The notes beneath the pieces were generated by a model, which did no database searches, was not told where the DNA came from, and saw only the letters and a program-made list of their open reading frames with translations. A program made the translations under genes and the position numbers. Shown piece after piece: positions 41,631 through 51,452 of a stretch of DNA of 64,000 nt. Source of the DNA: Pantoea endophytica (GTDB lineage Bacteria; Pseudomonadota; Gammaproteobacteria; Enterobacterales; Enterobacteriaceae); assembly GCF_002858935.1 (NCBI RefSeq), contig NZ_PJRT01000010.1, positions 62,001 through 126,000 of the forward strand, in the 5' to 3' direction. Each line of letters begins with the position of its first letter. The stretch's first letter is position 1.

Positions 41631-42557
41631 TCAATTTCCCTCAATTGCCGCTCGCGCTTGCGCCATCTGGCTATCTGACAACGGCAGATAACCCGCTTCG
41701 CTCACCCGACGCTGACCTTGTGGCGATAACACCTGATGCAGAAAGGCATTCACCAGCGGCGGCAGCGGTTTGCCGGGTGCTTTGTTGACGTAGATATAAA
41801 GCGGGCGCGACCACGGATAGCGGCCGTTGCGAATCGATTCGGCATCCGGCATCACGCTGTCGCCGTTCGCCGTGACCACCGGTAGCATTTTCACGCCGCT
41901 GAGATGAAAGCCAAAACTGGCATAACCGATGCTGTTGGGCGTGGCGGCAACGGCTTGCACCACCGCCGCAGAGCCGGGGAATTCAGCGACATCAGCACGA
42001 AAATCACCTTTGCACAGCGCCTGCTGCTTAAAGAAGCCCCATGTTCCCGACGCCGAGTTGCGGCCATAGCGCTGGATGCTGCGCGTGGCCCACTGGCCTT
42101 CGCTCAGGCCGAGATCGCCCCAGCGCTGCGGCACTTGCTGCCCGCCGCACAGACGCGTGATGGAGAACAGCGCATCGAGTTGTTGCGGCGCGATGCGCGG
42201 CAGTGGATTGTCCTGATTAACCACTACCACCAGCGCATCCATCGCCACCGGCACCGCCAGCGGCGGATAGCCGTAGCGCGCGCTAAAAAGTTGACGTTCG
42301 TCGATCTGCATCGGCCGGCTCATCGCGCCCAGCTGGGCAGCACCTGCCGCCAGCGCCGTCGGCGCAGTAGAAGATCCCGCCGCCTGCACCTGAACGTTGA
42401 CGCCCGGCGACTGGCGGCTGAAATCCTCGCCCCATAATGTCATCAGATAACCCAGCGTATCCGATCCAACGCTGCTCAGATTGCCGGTTAGCATGGTTTG
42501 TTGGCCGTGTGCCAAAGCAGAGCAAAGCAGCAAGAGGGAGATCAACAGCGATTTCAT
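41631..42557 (-). CDS. PstS-like periplasmic substrate-binding protein (orphan)
   Basis: Periplasmic binding protein of the PstS/PBP-like type, 308 aa. Signal peptide MKSLLISLLLLCSALAHG, then the phosphate-loop-like motifs SSVGSDTLGYLM, AAGSSTAPTALAAGAAQLGAMSRPM and GRNSASGTWGFF seen in PstS-related proteins. No pstC, pstA or pstB follows. It lies downstream of phoBR in the same orientation but is 650 bases away across a repeat, so it is unlikely to be in that operon. Phosphate binding or sensing is plausible but not shown; no Pho box was found upstream. Confidence 0.8.
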   Translation of the reverse strand: MKSLLISLLLLCSALAHGQQTMLTGNLSSVGSDTLGYLMTLWGEDFSRQSPGVNVQVQAAGSSTAPTALAAGAAQLGAMSRPMQIDERQLFSARYGYPPLAVPVAMDALVVVVNQDNPLPRIAPQQLDALFSITRLCGGQQVPQRWGDLGLSEGQWATRSIQRYGRNSASGTWGFFKQQALCKGDFRADVAEFPGSAAVVQAVAATPNSIGYASFGFHLSGVKMLPVVTANGDSVMPDAESIRNGRYPWSRPLYIYVNKAPGKPLPPLVNAFLHQVLSPQGQRRVSEAGYLPLSDSQMAQARAAIEGN

Positions 42558-42591
42558 TGGCGATTCCGCAATTCAGTAAGACGCCTATTCT

Positions 42592-42625
42592 GGAGCGGCG
42601 CGATTTATCACGCAATACATTGCGT
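42592..42625. repeat. Half copy of the GTAGCGGCGC repeat with an abutting palindrome
   Basis: Bases 42592-42613 match one arm of the repeat family found at 17444 and 50344 in 20 of 22 positions (GGAGCGGCGCGATTTATCAC). Overlapping it, ACGCAAT-AC-ATTGCGT (42610-42625) is a perfect palindrome 53-68 bases upstream of the PstS-like start. It could be an operator or just the remnant of the repeat. Confidence 0.55.
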
Positions 42626-42699
42626 ATGGGTTGTTAATGAGGCGGGAATTGGTCTCCATGAATGGCGTAATGCTTGTCAGTTAAACCAACGACGAGTGC

Positions 42700-43165
42700 G
42701 CAGGCCGGTGTCACTTTTGGTCCGGCGGTCCTCGCGCCGCTTACGCGGTACCTTCACTTCGCTCGTCTGCCTGACGGACCGGCGGAGACGGGACTTCCTT
42801 GTCCCGGCTCCGCCTTTCGCCCGCGTCCTGCGGGCTCTCCTGGCTTCCTCGCTTCGTTCAGCGCTGCGGATTGCCGGGCCAAAAGTGCCCCCGGCCTGCT
42901 CATAAGCTTCAGTGCGTGTTGTTGAAAAGGACTCATTCGCTTCAGGCGCTGGCGCGTCTGCTGCGGCAAAAGGGCCATTCGCAGCGCTGAGGCTTTTACG
43001 TTGGGCCAGGAGCCTCGCGCATGGATGCGCGAGGCAGTTCGGGGTCGGCCAGGGAAGGCCGATCCGCGAACGGTCCGTCGGCACAACGTGGAAGCCGAAG
43101 GTACCGCGCTAGCGGCGCGAGGACGGCCCGTGACGCAGCAGATGTGTCAGCGCCCGCACCAAAAA
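42700..43165. repeat. GC-rich inverted-repeat element between phoR and the PstS-like gene
   Basis: About 460 bases, markedly GC-rich. Arms GTCCTCGCGCCGC...GCGGTACCTTC at 42728-42755 and the complement at 43097-43124 match in 26 of 28 positions; a further shared motif GACGGACCG lies inside each arm. Internal hairpins include GCCTCGCGCAT / ATGCGCGAGGC (43012-43035). Arg- and Ala-rich open frames run through it on both strands, none with a family match or credible start. Interpreted as a non-coding repeat or degenerate mobile unit rather than a gene. Confidence 0.65.
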
Positions 43166-43214
43166 GGCTTTATTAACTGATAAGTATGGCGCCATGAATA
43201 GCGATCCTACGACC

Positions 43215-44525
43215 TTAATTAACCCGCTCTTGCATCACGTTAGCCACAATCAAGCGTGGCGGCAGCAGGAAGCTGAAACAGGTTTCCTGATGCGGCACGC
43301 TGGTGATCTCCAGCCGCGCGTTGTGATGTCCCAACGCATGCTTCACGATCGCCAGCCCCAATCCGCTTCCGCCGGTGGCGCGCGAACGCGCTTTATCCAC
43401 GCGATAGAAACGCTCGGTGAGGCGTGGCAGATGCTGCTCGCTAATGCCCGGCCCGTCATCACACACCTTAAACTGCGCGCCTTGTTTGGTGCGCAGCCAG
43501 CTGATGTCGATGCGCGTGCCATCGGGCGTGTGATTCACCGCGTTATAGACCAGATTGGAAATGGCGCTACGTAGCTGCTCATCATTGCCGAACACTTTCA
43601 GATGCGGATCGGTATGGAAATGGATGGTGTGACGTCCCTGACTCAGCGTTTCCGCTTCACGCTGCAACAGCATCAACATGCCCGGCACATCCACCGTCTC
43701 TTTGAGATCGATGGCCGGCGCCGCTTCGATACGCGACAAGGTCAGCAACTGCTTCACCAGGCTGTCCATGCGGCGCGTCTGCTCTTGCATGGTATGCAAC
43801 GCCTTGCTGCGCGTGCGCTCGTTCATCACCGAGTCGTCCATCATTTCCAGATAACCCTGCAATACCGTTAACGGCGTGCGCAGTTCATGACTGACGTTAG
43901 CAAAGAAGTTGCGTCGCGCGCCTTCCAGCTGATGCATCTGGGTGACATCACGCGCCACCATCAGCCACTGACCTTCGCTGTAAGGCATCACGCGGAATTC
44001 CATATGACGCTGATTATTGAGGATCTGGGTCAGCGGCATGTCGAACTTGCGCTGGCGGATATAGCGGGAAAATTCAGGATAACGCAGCAAATTGAGGATG
44101 TTCTGGCCGTTATCTTCCGGCCAGCGCAAGCCAAGGTGCTGCTGCGCCAGGCCGTTGCACCAGAAAATAGTGCCCTCTTCGGTGGTCAGCACCACCGCAT
44201 CCGGCAGCGATTCTGCTCCGCTGCGGAAACGTTTGATCAGATTGCCCAGCTCGCGCCGCCGCCGCCGGTTGCGCAATTGCATCTGGTACAGGCCATAAAA
44301 CAGCGGTTCCCAGCTGCCGCGTCCGGTGGGCGGCGTCATTGAACGATCGACCCACAGCCAGTGCGACAGACGCATCAGATTTCTGAAGTGCCAGAACATC
44401 ACGCCGGTCACCGCAATCAGCAGCAGCCACGGCAGATATCCGAACAACAGACCCAACACCAGCGCAGGTAAACAGACCAGCGCCAGCTCGGTCAACAATC
44501 TCTTCCAGGAGAGTCGTTCCAGCAC
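43215..44525 (-). CDS. phoR: Phosphate regulon sensor kinase PhoR
   Basis: Membrane histidine kinase that, with PstSCAB-PhoU, signals phosphate limitation to PhoB. 436 aa (E. coli 431). Two N-terminal helices, a charged linker, a PAS domain (about residues 95-200, [24 protein letters not shown]), the dimerisation helix with the phosphorylated His in [23 protein letters not shown], and the ATPase domain with N-, G1- and G2-boxes ([33 protein letters not shown]). The start is GTG 44525 (VLERLSWKR), eight bases after GGAG; another GTG at 44534 is possible. Co-transcribed with phoB, about 20 bases upstream. Confidence 0.95.
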   Translation of the reverse strand: MLERLSWKRLLTELALVCLPALVLGLLFGYLPWLLLIAVTGVMFWHFRNLMRLSHWLWVDRSMTPPTGRGSWEPLFYGLYQMQLRNRRRRRELGNLIKRFRSGAESLPDAVVLTTEEGTIFWCNGLAQQHLGLRWPEDNGQNILNLLRYPEFSRYIRQRKFDMPLTQILNNQRHMEFRVMPYSEGQWLMVARDVTQMHQLEGARRNFFANVSHELRTPLTVLQGYLEMMDDSVMNERTRSKALHTMQEQTRRMDSLVKQLLTLSRIEAAPAIDLKETVDVPGMLMLLQREAETLSQGRHTIHFHTDPHLKVFGNDEQLRSAISNLVYNAVNHTPDGTRIDISWLRTKQGAQFKVCDDGPGISEQHLPRLTERFYRVDKARSRATGGSGLGLAIVKHALGHHNARLEITSVPHQETCFSFLLPPRLIVANVMQERVN

Positions 44526-44545
44526 GGTAAACACTCCGTTTACGT

Positions 44546-45235
44546 TTAATAGCGGGCAGAGAAACGATACCCTGTTCCGCGCACGGTTTGAACCATGCGA
44601 TCGTGGCCGGTTAATTCCAGTGCTTTACGTAAACGGCGAATATGCACATCGACGGTGCGATCTTCGACATACACATTGGTGCCCCAAACATGGTTCAGCA
44701 GCTGTTCGCGGCTGTACACGCGTTCCGGGTGGGTCATAAAGAAGTGCAGCAGTTTGTACTCGGTCGGTCCCATCTCCAGCGGCGTGGTTTCCGACATCAC
44801 ACGATGTGAGGAAGGATCAAGGCTCAGGCCCTGCATCTCAATCACCTCTTCCACCGCCATCGGTGAAATACGGCGCATCACCGCTTTGATACGCGCCATC
44901 AGCTCTTTCGGTGAGAATGGCTTGGTGATGTAATCATCCGCGCCCACTTCCAGACCGCGCACGCGATCTTCCTCTTCACCGCGCGCCGTCAGCATCATCA
45001 CCGGAATGTCGCGCGTCATGGCTTCGCGCTTCAAATGCTTAATAAACTGAATCCCGCTGCCGCCGGGCAACATCCAGTCCAGCAGAATCAAATCAGGCCA
45101 GGGTTCGATCAGCTTACCAATCGCGCTGTCATAATCTTCCGCCTCAATAGGCTGGTAATCATTCTGTTCCAGCACGAAACATAACATTTCACGGATGGGA
45201 GCTTCGTCTTCCACAACCAAAATGCGCTTAGCCAT
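44546..45235 (-). CDS. phoB: Phosphate regulon response regulator PhoB
   Basis: OmpR-class response regulator that activates pho genes at low phosphate. 229 aa as in E. coli. The receiver domain begins [18 protein letters not shown] with the phospho-acceptor D53 in LLDWMLPGG, and the winged-helix domain ends [39 protein letters not shown] lies five bases before the ATG. A good Pho box at 45297-45316 indicates autoregulation. Confidence 0.97.
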   Translation of the reverse strand: MAKRILVVEDEAPIREMLCFVLEQNDYQPIEAEDYDSAIGKLIEPWPDLILLDWMLPGGSGIQFIKHLKREAMTRDIPVMMLTARGEEEDRVRGLEVGADDYITKPFSPKELMARIKAVMRRISPMAVEEVIEMQGLSLDPSSHRVMSETTPLEMGPTEYKLLHFFMTHPERVYSREQLLNHVWGTNVYVEDRTVDVHIRRLRKALELTGHDRMVQTVRGTGYRFSARY

Positions 45236-45251
45236 TGTAACTCCTGCTAGT

Positions 45252-45266
45252 GTGACACCGTGTCAC
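45252..45266. promoter_or_regulatory. Perfect palindrome in the phoB leader
   Basis: GTGACAC-C-GTGTCAC, 17-31 bases upstream of the phoB ATG, between the Pho box and the start. It shares the GTGACACC half-site with the inverted repeat upstream of cyoA. No regulator is assigned. Confidence 0.45.
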
Positions 45267-45296
45267 TGGGATTTGCGGCGCCATTATGCGTCAGTT

Positions 45297-45316
45297 TTGT
45301 GACACTTTTATGAAAA
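45297..45316 (-). promoter_or_regulatory. Pho box of phoBR
   Basis: Minus strand TTTTCATAAAAGTGTCACAA, followed by AACTGACG, closely resembling the E. coli phoB Pho box of two CTGTCAT-type direct repeats separated by A/T. About 60-80 bases before the phoB ATG. Confidence 0.85.
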
Positions 45317-45432
45317 CACCGCCCTAAGATAGATAGATAAAAAACAGAAATGTCACAATAAAATTCTGCTTTTTTTCTTTGTGATCTTAAGTGGTTATAA
45401 TTCGCCTTCGCTAAACAGAGCACGGAGCAAAC

Positions 45433-46650
45433 ATGCGCATCATTCACACCGCTGACTGGCATCTCGGTCAGTTCTTTTACAGCAAAAGTCGCGCGCGGGA
45501 ACATCAGGCGTTTCTCGACTGGCTGCTGGATCAGATTGTGCAGCATCAGGTGGATGCGCTGATTATCGCCGGCGACCTGTTTGATACCGGTTCGCCGCCG
45601 AGCTACGCGCGTGAAATGTTTAACCGTTTTGTGGTGGCGCTGCAGCCAAGCGGCTGTCAATTGGTGGTGCTGGCGGGCAATCACGACTCGGTGGCGACGC
45701 TGAATGAATCGCGCGAGCTGCTGGCCTGCCTGAATACGCAGGTGATCACCAGCGCCACGCCGCAGGGCGAACAGCAGGTATTAACCCTGAAGCAGCGCGA
45801 TGGCGCGCCGGGCGCGCTGCTGTGCGCCATTCCTTATCTGCGTCCGCGCGACATTCTGCGCAGCCAGGCCGGCCAATCCGGCCGCGAAAAGCAGATCTCG
45901 CTGCTGGAGGCGATCGAGCAGCATTATCAGCACTGCTTTGCTGCCGCGCAGGCGCAGCGCGATGCGCAGGACGTTACGCTGCCGATCATCGCCACCGGTC
46001 ATCTCACCACTGTTGGCGTGACTAAAAGCGATTCGGTGCGCGACATCTATATCGGCACGCTGGATGCCTTCCCGGCGCAGGCGTTTCCGCCCGCCGATTA
46101 CATCGCGCTCGGTCACATCCATCGCGCCCAGCGCATCGCCAACAGCGAGCACATTCGTTACAGCGGCTCGCCGATTCCGCTCAGTTTTGATGAGCTTGGC
46201 CGCGAGAAAAGCGTCTTCCTGCTGGAATTCAGCACCACGCTCAATACCGTTACGCCGCTAACCATCCCGCACTTCCAGCCGATGCAGATGCTGAAAGGCT
46301 CGATGGCGGAGATTGAACATCAGCTGGCGCAGTTCAGCGCGAGCGCCAGCGAACAGCCAGTCTGGCTGGATATTGAGATCACCACGCAGGAATATCTCAG
46401 CGATCTGCAACGTCGCATTGAAGCGCTCACCGAAAATCTGCCGGTCGAAGTGCTGCTGGTGCGCCGCAGCCGCGAACAGCGGCAGCGCAGCCTCGAACGG
46501 CTGGAGAACGAAACCCTGAGCGAACTAAAAGTGGAAGACGTGTTTGCTCGCCGACTGGCGCAGGAAGATCAGCTGGATGCCGGGCAGGCCGAGCAGTTAA
46601 CGCAGCTGTTCCGCTCCCAGCTTGCCGCGCTGGAGAATCCATCCGCATGA
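45433..46650 (+). CDS. sbcD: SbcD nuclease subunit
   Basis: Mre11-type Mn2+-dependent nuclease of SbcCD, which cleaves DNA hairpins and blocked ends. 405 aa (E. coli 400). Phosphoesterase motifs in order: [49 protein letters not shown] and [13 protein letters not shown] five bases before the ATG. The stop overlaps the sbcC start (ATGA). Divergent from phoB as in E. coli. Confidence 0.96.
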   Translation: MRIIHTADWHLGQFFYSKSRAREHQAFLDWLLDQIVQHQVDALIIAGDLFDTGSPPSYAREMFNRFVVALQPSGCQLVVLAGNHDSVATLNESRELLACLNTQVITSATPQGEQQVLTLKQRDGAPGALLCAIPYLRPRDILRSQAGQSGREKQISLLEAIEQHYQHCFAAAQAQRDAQDVTLPIIATGHLTTVGVTKSDSVRDIYIGTLDAFPAQAFPPADYIALGHIHRAQRIANSEHIRYSGSPIPLSFDELGREKSVFLLEFSTTLNTVTPLTIPHFQPMQMLKGSMAEIEHQLAQFSASASEQPVWLDIEITTQEYLSDLQRRIEALTENLPVEVLLVRRSREQRQRSLERLENETLSELKVEDVFARRLAQEDQLDAGQAEQLTQLFRSQLAALENPSA

Positions 46651-49600
46651 AAATTTTGACGCTACGCTTTAAAAACCTCAATGCGCTGCGCGGCGAATGG
46701 TTTATCGATTTCCGTCGCGAGCCCTTTGCCAGCAACGGCTTATTTGCCATTACCGGCGCCACCGGCGCGGGCAAAACCACCTTACTCGATGCGATTTGCC
46801 TGGCGCTCTATCATCAGACGCCGCGCCTCGGCACGCTGTCGCAAACCCAGAACGAGCTGATCACCCGCGACACCGCCGAGTGTCTGGCGGAAGTGGAGTT
46901 TGAGATCAAAGGCGAAGCCTGGCGCGCCTTCTGGAGCCAGAACCGCGCGCGCGGCCAAGCCGACGGTAAGCTGCAGGCACCGCGCGTCGAGCTGGCGCGT
47001 GTGGCCGATAATCAGATCATCGCCGATAAAGTTGGCGACAAGCTGAAAGCGATTGAGACCCTGTCGGGGCTCGATTTCGCCCGTTTTACCCGCTCGATGA
47101 TGCTGTCGCAAGGCCAGTTTGCCGCCTTCCTGAATGCCAAACCCGGCGAACGCGCCGAGCTGCTGGAAGAGCTGACCGGCACCGAAATCTACGGACAAAT
47201 CTCGGTGCAGATCTACGAGCGCTGGCGCACCGCGCGCAGCGAGCTGGATACGCTGCGCGCCCGCGCCGGTGGCATGTCGCTGCTGGATGAAGCACGCCGG
47301 GCAGAATTGACGCAGCAGCTGGCGGAACTTGGTGCGCAGGAGAAAATTCTCAGCGAACAGCTAACGCTGGCGCAGCATCAGCAGCAATGGCTGGTGCAGC
47401 AGCAACAGCTAACCCAAGAGCAGCAGCAGGCCGAACAGACGCTGCTTGCCGCGCAACAGGCCTGGCAGCAGGCGGATGGCGATCGTCAGCGGCTGGCGCG
47501 CGCCGAACCGGCAGAAAAACTGCGCGAGAAGTTGCAGCAGCGCGAACAGTTGCAGGGCGATCTGCGCGTGCTGGAACAGCAATCGCAGCAGCTGCAGGCG
47601 CAACGGCAGCAAGCCAAAACCGCGCTGCAACAGGGCGAAAACCATTATCAGGCCGCGCAGCAGGCGCGCGAACAGGCGTTACAGCAACAGCAGCAGCTTG
47701 AAACGCTGCTCACCGAGCAGGTTATCCCGCTCGATCAACGCATCACCACCCTCGCGCAGCAGCTGGATGAACAGCAGCGATTGCATCTGCAGCAGCAACA
47801 GGCGCTGCAATCCAGCCAAACCGCACTCAGCCAGCAACAGCAGGTAAGTGAACGTTTACAACAACAGCTGGCGCAGCAGCAGGAATTCCGTGTCCGCGAA
47901 GCCGCTGTCGCCCATTGGGGCGCGGAATTAACGCGCTGGCAGGCGGAGATTGCCCGGCTGGATGAGCGCGAGCAGACGCTGACGCAGCTGATCGCACAGC
48001 ACCAACAGCAGCGCAGCCAGCTGGAGCAGCATCAACAGGCGCAGGCTCAGCGTGAACAGGCGGCGCAACCGTTGCAGCAAGCCGAAGCGCAGGCCGCGCA
48101 GCAGCGTATGCAAGCGGAGCAAGCACTGACTTCACTTGAGGCGGAGATCGGCAGCGCGCAACTGCGCGACGCCCTGACGCAGCATCAAACCCAACGCCCT
48201 GCGCGCCAGCAGCTTAACCTGCTCGCCGCGCAGTGGCGCGCGCTGCAACCGCAGCGGTTGCAGCGTCAGCAGAAACTGGCGCAGCTCCAGCAGCAGCATC
48301 AGGACGCGGAAAAGACGTTGCAAGCGCTGCGCGAGGAGTACAAACGGGAACATCAGGCGCTGCTCGATGTGCGCAAAATCTGCGAGCTGGAGCGCACCAT
48401 CGCCCAGCTGGCCGACGAGCGCGCCAAACTGCAGCCGGATCAGCCCTGCCCGCTGTGCGGCTCGTGCCAGCATCCGGCGATTGCGCAATATCAGCAGCTT
48501 GAGCCCGGTGCCAATCAGCAGCGTTTAACCGCGCTGGAAACACGCGTGGCGCAGTTAAAAGAGTCCGGCACCGCCAAAGGCGAGCAGCAGAAACTGTCGC
48601 TGCAACAGCAGCAGGCGTTGCAGCAGGAGATCAGCGATTACGATCAGCAACTGGCGACGGTGAACACCCAATGGCAAGCGCTGAGCGGTGAGCTGGCACT
48701 TACCTGCACGCTAGAGCAGCAGGACGATTTTGCGCAGTGGCAACAGCAGCAGGATGCGCAGGAACAGCTGCAGCAACAGCAGCTGCAGACGCGGGAAAAC
48801 GCCGCGCGTGCGCTGCAGCAGGCAAAGGATGCGCATCTGCAACAGCAGCAGCTGTGGCAGCAGCATCAGAATCAGCAGCAGATGGCGCAGCAGCAGATCG
48901 CCAGCACGCAGCAGACGCTGGATGAAATCAGCCAGCGCGAGGCCAGCGAACGCAGCGCCATGCAGCAACTGGCGCAGCAGCTGGAACAGCAGCTGACGCA
49001 GCATCAGCTCGTCCTGCCAGATGTCGCTGAGCGGGAAAGCTGGCTGCGCACCTTACAACAACGCTGGATCGCATGGCAGGAAAATGAACGGTTACACGGC
49101 GAGTTGCAGCCACAGCTGGCGAAAGCCGAAAGCGAGCGCAGCAGCCTGCAGCAGAATCTGGCGCGTGAACAGCAGCGGCTGGATGAGCTGCAGCAGACGC
49201 TCAGCGCTTTGCAGCAGCAGCGCCAGCAGCAGCAGCAACAGCGTCAACAGCTGTTTGGCGATCGTCGGGTGACAGAAGCCCGGCAGCAGCAGCATGTTGC
49301 GCTGCAACAGTGTGAACAGGCGCTGGCGCAGCAGCTTCAGCAGTGGCAACAGGCGCAAAGCTTGCTGCACGGCCTGCATGGCCAGTGCGAGCAGATCGCG
49401 GCGCAGCAACACACCTTACGTGAGCGCGCTGCCGCAGCAGAAAGCGCATTCCTCGCCGCGCTGCAGCAGAGTGATTTTGCGGATGAAAGCGCGCTGCGTG
49501 CCGCTCTGCTGGAGGAGCGCGAGGTGCAGCAGCTGCGCCAGCAGTTGCAAACGCTCGATCAGCAGCGCCAGCAGCAGCTCACCCTCAGCGAACAGCTTAT

Positions 49601-50330
49601 GCAGCGCTGGACGGCGCATCAGCAGCAGCGGCCTTTGGATCTTAGCGACGAGATCGCCGCCACGATTCAGCAGCAGCTGGAACAGCTGCGCGTGACGTTA
49701 CGTGACAATGCCCGTCAACAGGGCGAAGCGCAGCAGCAGTTACACAGCGATGCACAACAGCGTTTGCAGCAGCAATCGTTGCTGACGCAAATCGCCACCG
49801 ATGAAGTGGAACTGGCGCAACTGGGGCGTCTGAACGATCTGGTGGGTTCGGCCAAAGGCGATAAATTCCGCCGCTTCGCACAAGGTCTGACGCTCGACCA
49901 TCTGGTGTGGCTGGCGAACCGTCAGCTCGATCGCCTGCACGGTCGCTATCTGCTGCAGCGCCGCATCAGTGAAGAACTGGAGCTGGAAGTGGTTGATACC
50001 TGGCAAGCCGACGCCACGCGCGATACGCGCACGCTATCGGGCGGCGAGAGTTTTCTCGTCAGCCTGGCGCTGGCGTTAGCGCTGTCCGATTTGGTGAGTC
50101 ATAAAACGCGCATCGAATCGCTGTTCCTCGACGAAGGCTTCGGCACGCTGGATGCCGAGACGCTGGATACCGCGCTGGATGCGCTCGATGCCCTCAACGC
50201 CAGCGGCAAAACCATCGGCGTGATCAGCCATGTCGAAGCGATGAAGGAGCGTATTCCGGTGCAGATCCGTGTCCGTAAGATGAATGGCCTGGGTTACAGC
50301 AAGCTGGAGTTGCCGGGCGATCTCGCTTAA
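46647..50330 (+). CDS. sbcC: SbcC ATPase subunit, extended coiled-coil form
   Basis: Rad50-type SMC-like ATPase partner of SbcD. 1227 aa, about 180 longer than E. coli SbcC (1048). Walker [14 protein letters not shown] at residues 37-49; long coiled coils either side of a CPLC zinc hook at C601/C604 ([10 protein letters not shown]); ABC signature [21 protein letters not shown] near 1130; Walker [13 protein letters not shown] near 1158. The coils are very glutamine-rich with many CAG/CAA runs (QQQQ tracts) on both sides of the hook, which accounts for the extra length. The frame is open throughout. The 3' end is followed by a palindromic repeat; E. coli araJ is absent. Confidence 0.95.
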   Translation: MKILTLRFKNLNALRGEWFIDFRREPFASNGLFAITGATGAGKTTLLDAICLALYHQTPRLGTLSQTQNELITRDTAECLAEVEFEIKGEAWRAFWSQNRARGQADGKLQAPRVELARVADNQIIADKVGDKLKAIETLSGLDFARFTRSMMLSQGQFAAFLNAKPGERAELLEELTGTEIYGQISVQIYERWRTARSELDTLRARAGGMSLLDEARRAELTQQLAELGAQEKILSEQLTLAQHQQQWLVQQQQLTQEQQQAEQTLLAAQQAWQQADGDRQRLARAEPAEKLREKLQQREQLQGDLRVLEQQSQQLQAQRQQAKTALQQGENHYQAAQQAREQALQQQQQLETLLTEQVIPLDQRITTLAQQLDEQQRLHLQQQQALQSSQTALSQQQQVSERLQQQLAQQQEFRVREAAVAHWGAELTRWQAEIARLDEREQTLTQLIAQHQQQRSQLEQHQQAQAQREQAAQPLQQAEAQAAQQRMQAEQALTSLEAEIGSAQLRDALTQHQTQRPARQQLNLLAAQWRALQPQRLQRQQKLAQLQQQHQDAEKTLQALREEYKREHQALLDVRKICELERTIAQLADERAKLQPDQPCPLCGSCQHPAIAQYQQLEPGANQQRLTALETRVAQLKESGTAKGEQQKLSLQQQQALQQEISDYDQQLATVNTQWQALSGELALTCTLEQQDDFAQWQQQQDAQEQLQQQQLQTRENAARALQQAKDAHLQQQQLWQQHQNQQQMAQQQIASTQQTLDEISQREASERSAMQQLAQQLEQQLTQHQLVLPDVAERESWLRTLQQRWIAWQENERLHGELQPQLAKAESERSSLQQNLAREQQRLDELQQTLSALQQQRQQQQQQRQQLFGDRRVTEARQQQHVALQQCEQALAQQLQQWQQAQSLLHGLHGQCEQIAAQQHTLRERAAAAESAFLAALQQSDFADESALRAALLEEREVQQLRQQLQTLDQQRQQQLTLSEQLMQRWTAHQQQRPLDLSDEIAATIQQQLEQLRVTLRDNARQQGEAQQQLHSDAQQRLQQQSLLTQIATDEVELAQLGRLNDLVGSAKGDKFRRFAQGLTLDHLVWLANRQLDRLHGRYLLQRRISEELELEVVDTWQADATRDTRTLSGGESFLVSLALALALSDLVSHKTRIESLFLDEGFGTLDAETLDTALDALDALNASGKTIGVISHVEAMKERIPVQIRVRKMNGLGYSKLELPGDLA

Positions 50331-50343
50331 AAACGCACAATTC

Positions 50344-50415
50344 GTAGCGGCGCAATTTATTGCGCTTGTTAAGGCGGTGCCCATCCGAAAAGAGCGCGAT
50401 AAATCGCGCCGCTAC
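50344..50415. repeat. Palindromic intergenic repeat, family GTAGCGGCGC, copy 2
   Basis: 72-base element bounded by GTAGCGGCGC and GCGCCGCTAC with inner arms CAATTTATTGCGC and GCGCGATAAATC. It lies between convergent sbcC and the DUF799 gene, as copy 1 lies between convergent yajL and thiI. Confidence 0.87.
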
Positions 50416-50431
50416 GATTCACTGCATTCTT

Positions 50432-51085
50432 TTATCGCGTACTCACCAACTTATAACGGGGGCCGGCCAGCAAACCGCCCTGCTCGTTCTGCGCCAACAG
50501 ACGGGCGCTGGTCACACCGGCGATGGTGTGTGCCTTATCCGACACATTGCTGGCAATCTGCTTGATTGCCGCTGACACCAACATGCCAATGATACCGCCA
50601 TTATTGTTGTTGCCATCTTCCGCGTCGCTGGCGGTGGCAATGCCTTGCCACAGCTCTTTACCGCTGCGCAAATCCACCAGACGCGCCGTCGCCGACACCC
50701 TGGTCACGCTCTGGATCACCTGATAGCTGCTGCCGTAATCGGTCACTGAAATGTACAGCGCGCTGTCGGCGTGGAAGATGTCATGCAGACGCTGCGGGCT
50801 GACAGCCTGAATTTCATGGCCGTTGGTCAATCCGTTCTGCTGGAAGGTTTCATCCACCACCGCCACCGGGAACACGTAATAGCCCGCTTCCGCCAGCGGA
50901 CGTGTCACCAGCGAGGTGAAGCTGTTCGCCGCGTTCACATCCGGCGCGCGGTTATCCGCAGGCAACACCAGAATTGAGGCCGGCTTGCTGGCGCGGAAGG
51001 CGCTGTAATCGTACGGTTTTTTATGCGCGCAGCCGGTCAATAGCAACGTGGCCAGCACGCCCAAAGACACAATCAGCTTGTTCAC
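50432..51085 (-). CDS. DUF799 lipoprotein (GNA1162-like)
   Basis: Lipoprotein of the DUF799 family (Neisseria GNA1162 relatives), 217 aa, lipobox LTGC with Cys19. The body resembles the CsgG/TolB-N-like fold: SILVLPADNRAPDVNAANSF, then ALYISVTDYGSSYQ and SATARLVDLRSGKELWQG. GTG start at 51085 with AAGGAG seven bases upstream, overlapping the DUF4810 stop (GTGA). Third gene of a three-lipoprotein operon. Function unknown; probably a periplasm-facing complex with its neighbours. Confidence 0.87.
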   Translation of the reverse strand: MNKLIVSLGVLATLLLTGCAHKKPYDYSAFRASKPASILVLPADNRAPDVNAANSFTSLVTRPLAEAGYYVFPVAVVDETFQQNGLTNGHEIQAVSPQRLHDIFHADSALYISVTDYGSSYQVIQSVTRVSATARLVDLRSGKELWQGIATASDAEDGNNNNGGIIGMLVSAAIKQIASNVSDKAHTIAGVTSARLLAQNEQGGLLAGPRYKLVSTR

Positions 51086-51441
51086 TGGGCAACTCCTTGT
51101 TTTTTCTTCATCAGAAAGTCCATATAGGGCGCCGATTCCGGGAACAGCTGCTTCTCGGTGGCAAACTGGCCGAAGGCTTTATCGGTAGCACCGGTTTTGG
51201 CGTACAGCAGGCCGAGCTGCGCGTGCAGGCCCGGCGCAACCGGTTTGTTGACCGATTTGGCTTTTTCAATATCCAGATTCAGTGCTTCGATCTGCTTCTG
51301 CGGATCGCTATCTTTTTTGTAATAGCTGTAGATCTGCTGCTGGTAATCGCCCCAGTAATAGATCGGTTCCGGCCCTTTTGGCGCACAGCCTGCCAGCACA
51401 CCCGCAGCGATCAGCGCCGCACTCAGTTGCAACCCTTTCAT
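51082..51441 (-). CDS. DUF4810 lipoprotein
   Basis: Small lipoprotein, 119 aa, lipobox LAGC with Cys19. The body, YYWGDYQQQIYSYYKKDSDPQKQIEALNLDIEKA and a TPR-like AQLGLLYAKTGATDKAFGQFATEKQLFPES, fits DUF4810. Start ATG 51441 rather than the frame start at 51471, which would overlap the CsgG gene and push the signal peptide inward. Middle gene of the operon, 11 bases after the CsgG-like gene and overlapping the DUF799 gene. Function unknown. Confidence 0.85.
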   Translation of the reverse strand: MKGLQLSAALIAAGVLAGCAPKGPEPIYYWGDYQQQIYSYYKKDSDPQKQIEALNLDIEKAKSVNKPVAPGLHAQLGLLYAKTGATDKAFGQFATEKQLFPESAPYMDFLMKKKQGVAQ

Positions 51442-51452
51442 GCTCAATATCC

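Noticed and set aside
42558..42700. Pho box upstream of the PstS-like gene
   Set aside because: Only scattered CTGAC-like fragments; no two CTGTCAT-type repeats with proper spacing.
42677..43084. 135-codon Arg-rich minus-strand frame in the GC-rich element
   Set aside because: Overlapping long frames exist on both strands because stops are rare at high GC; it runs through inverted repeats and has no clear ribosome-binding site.
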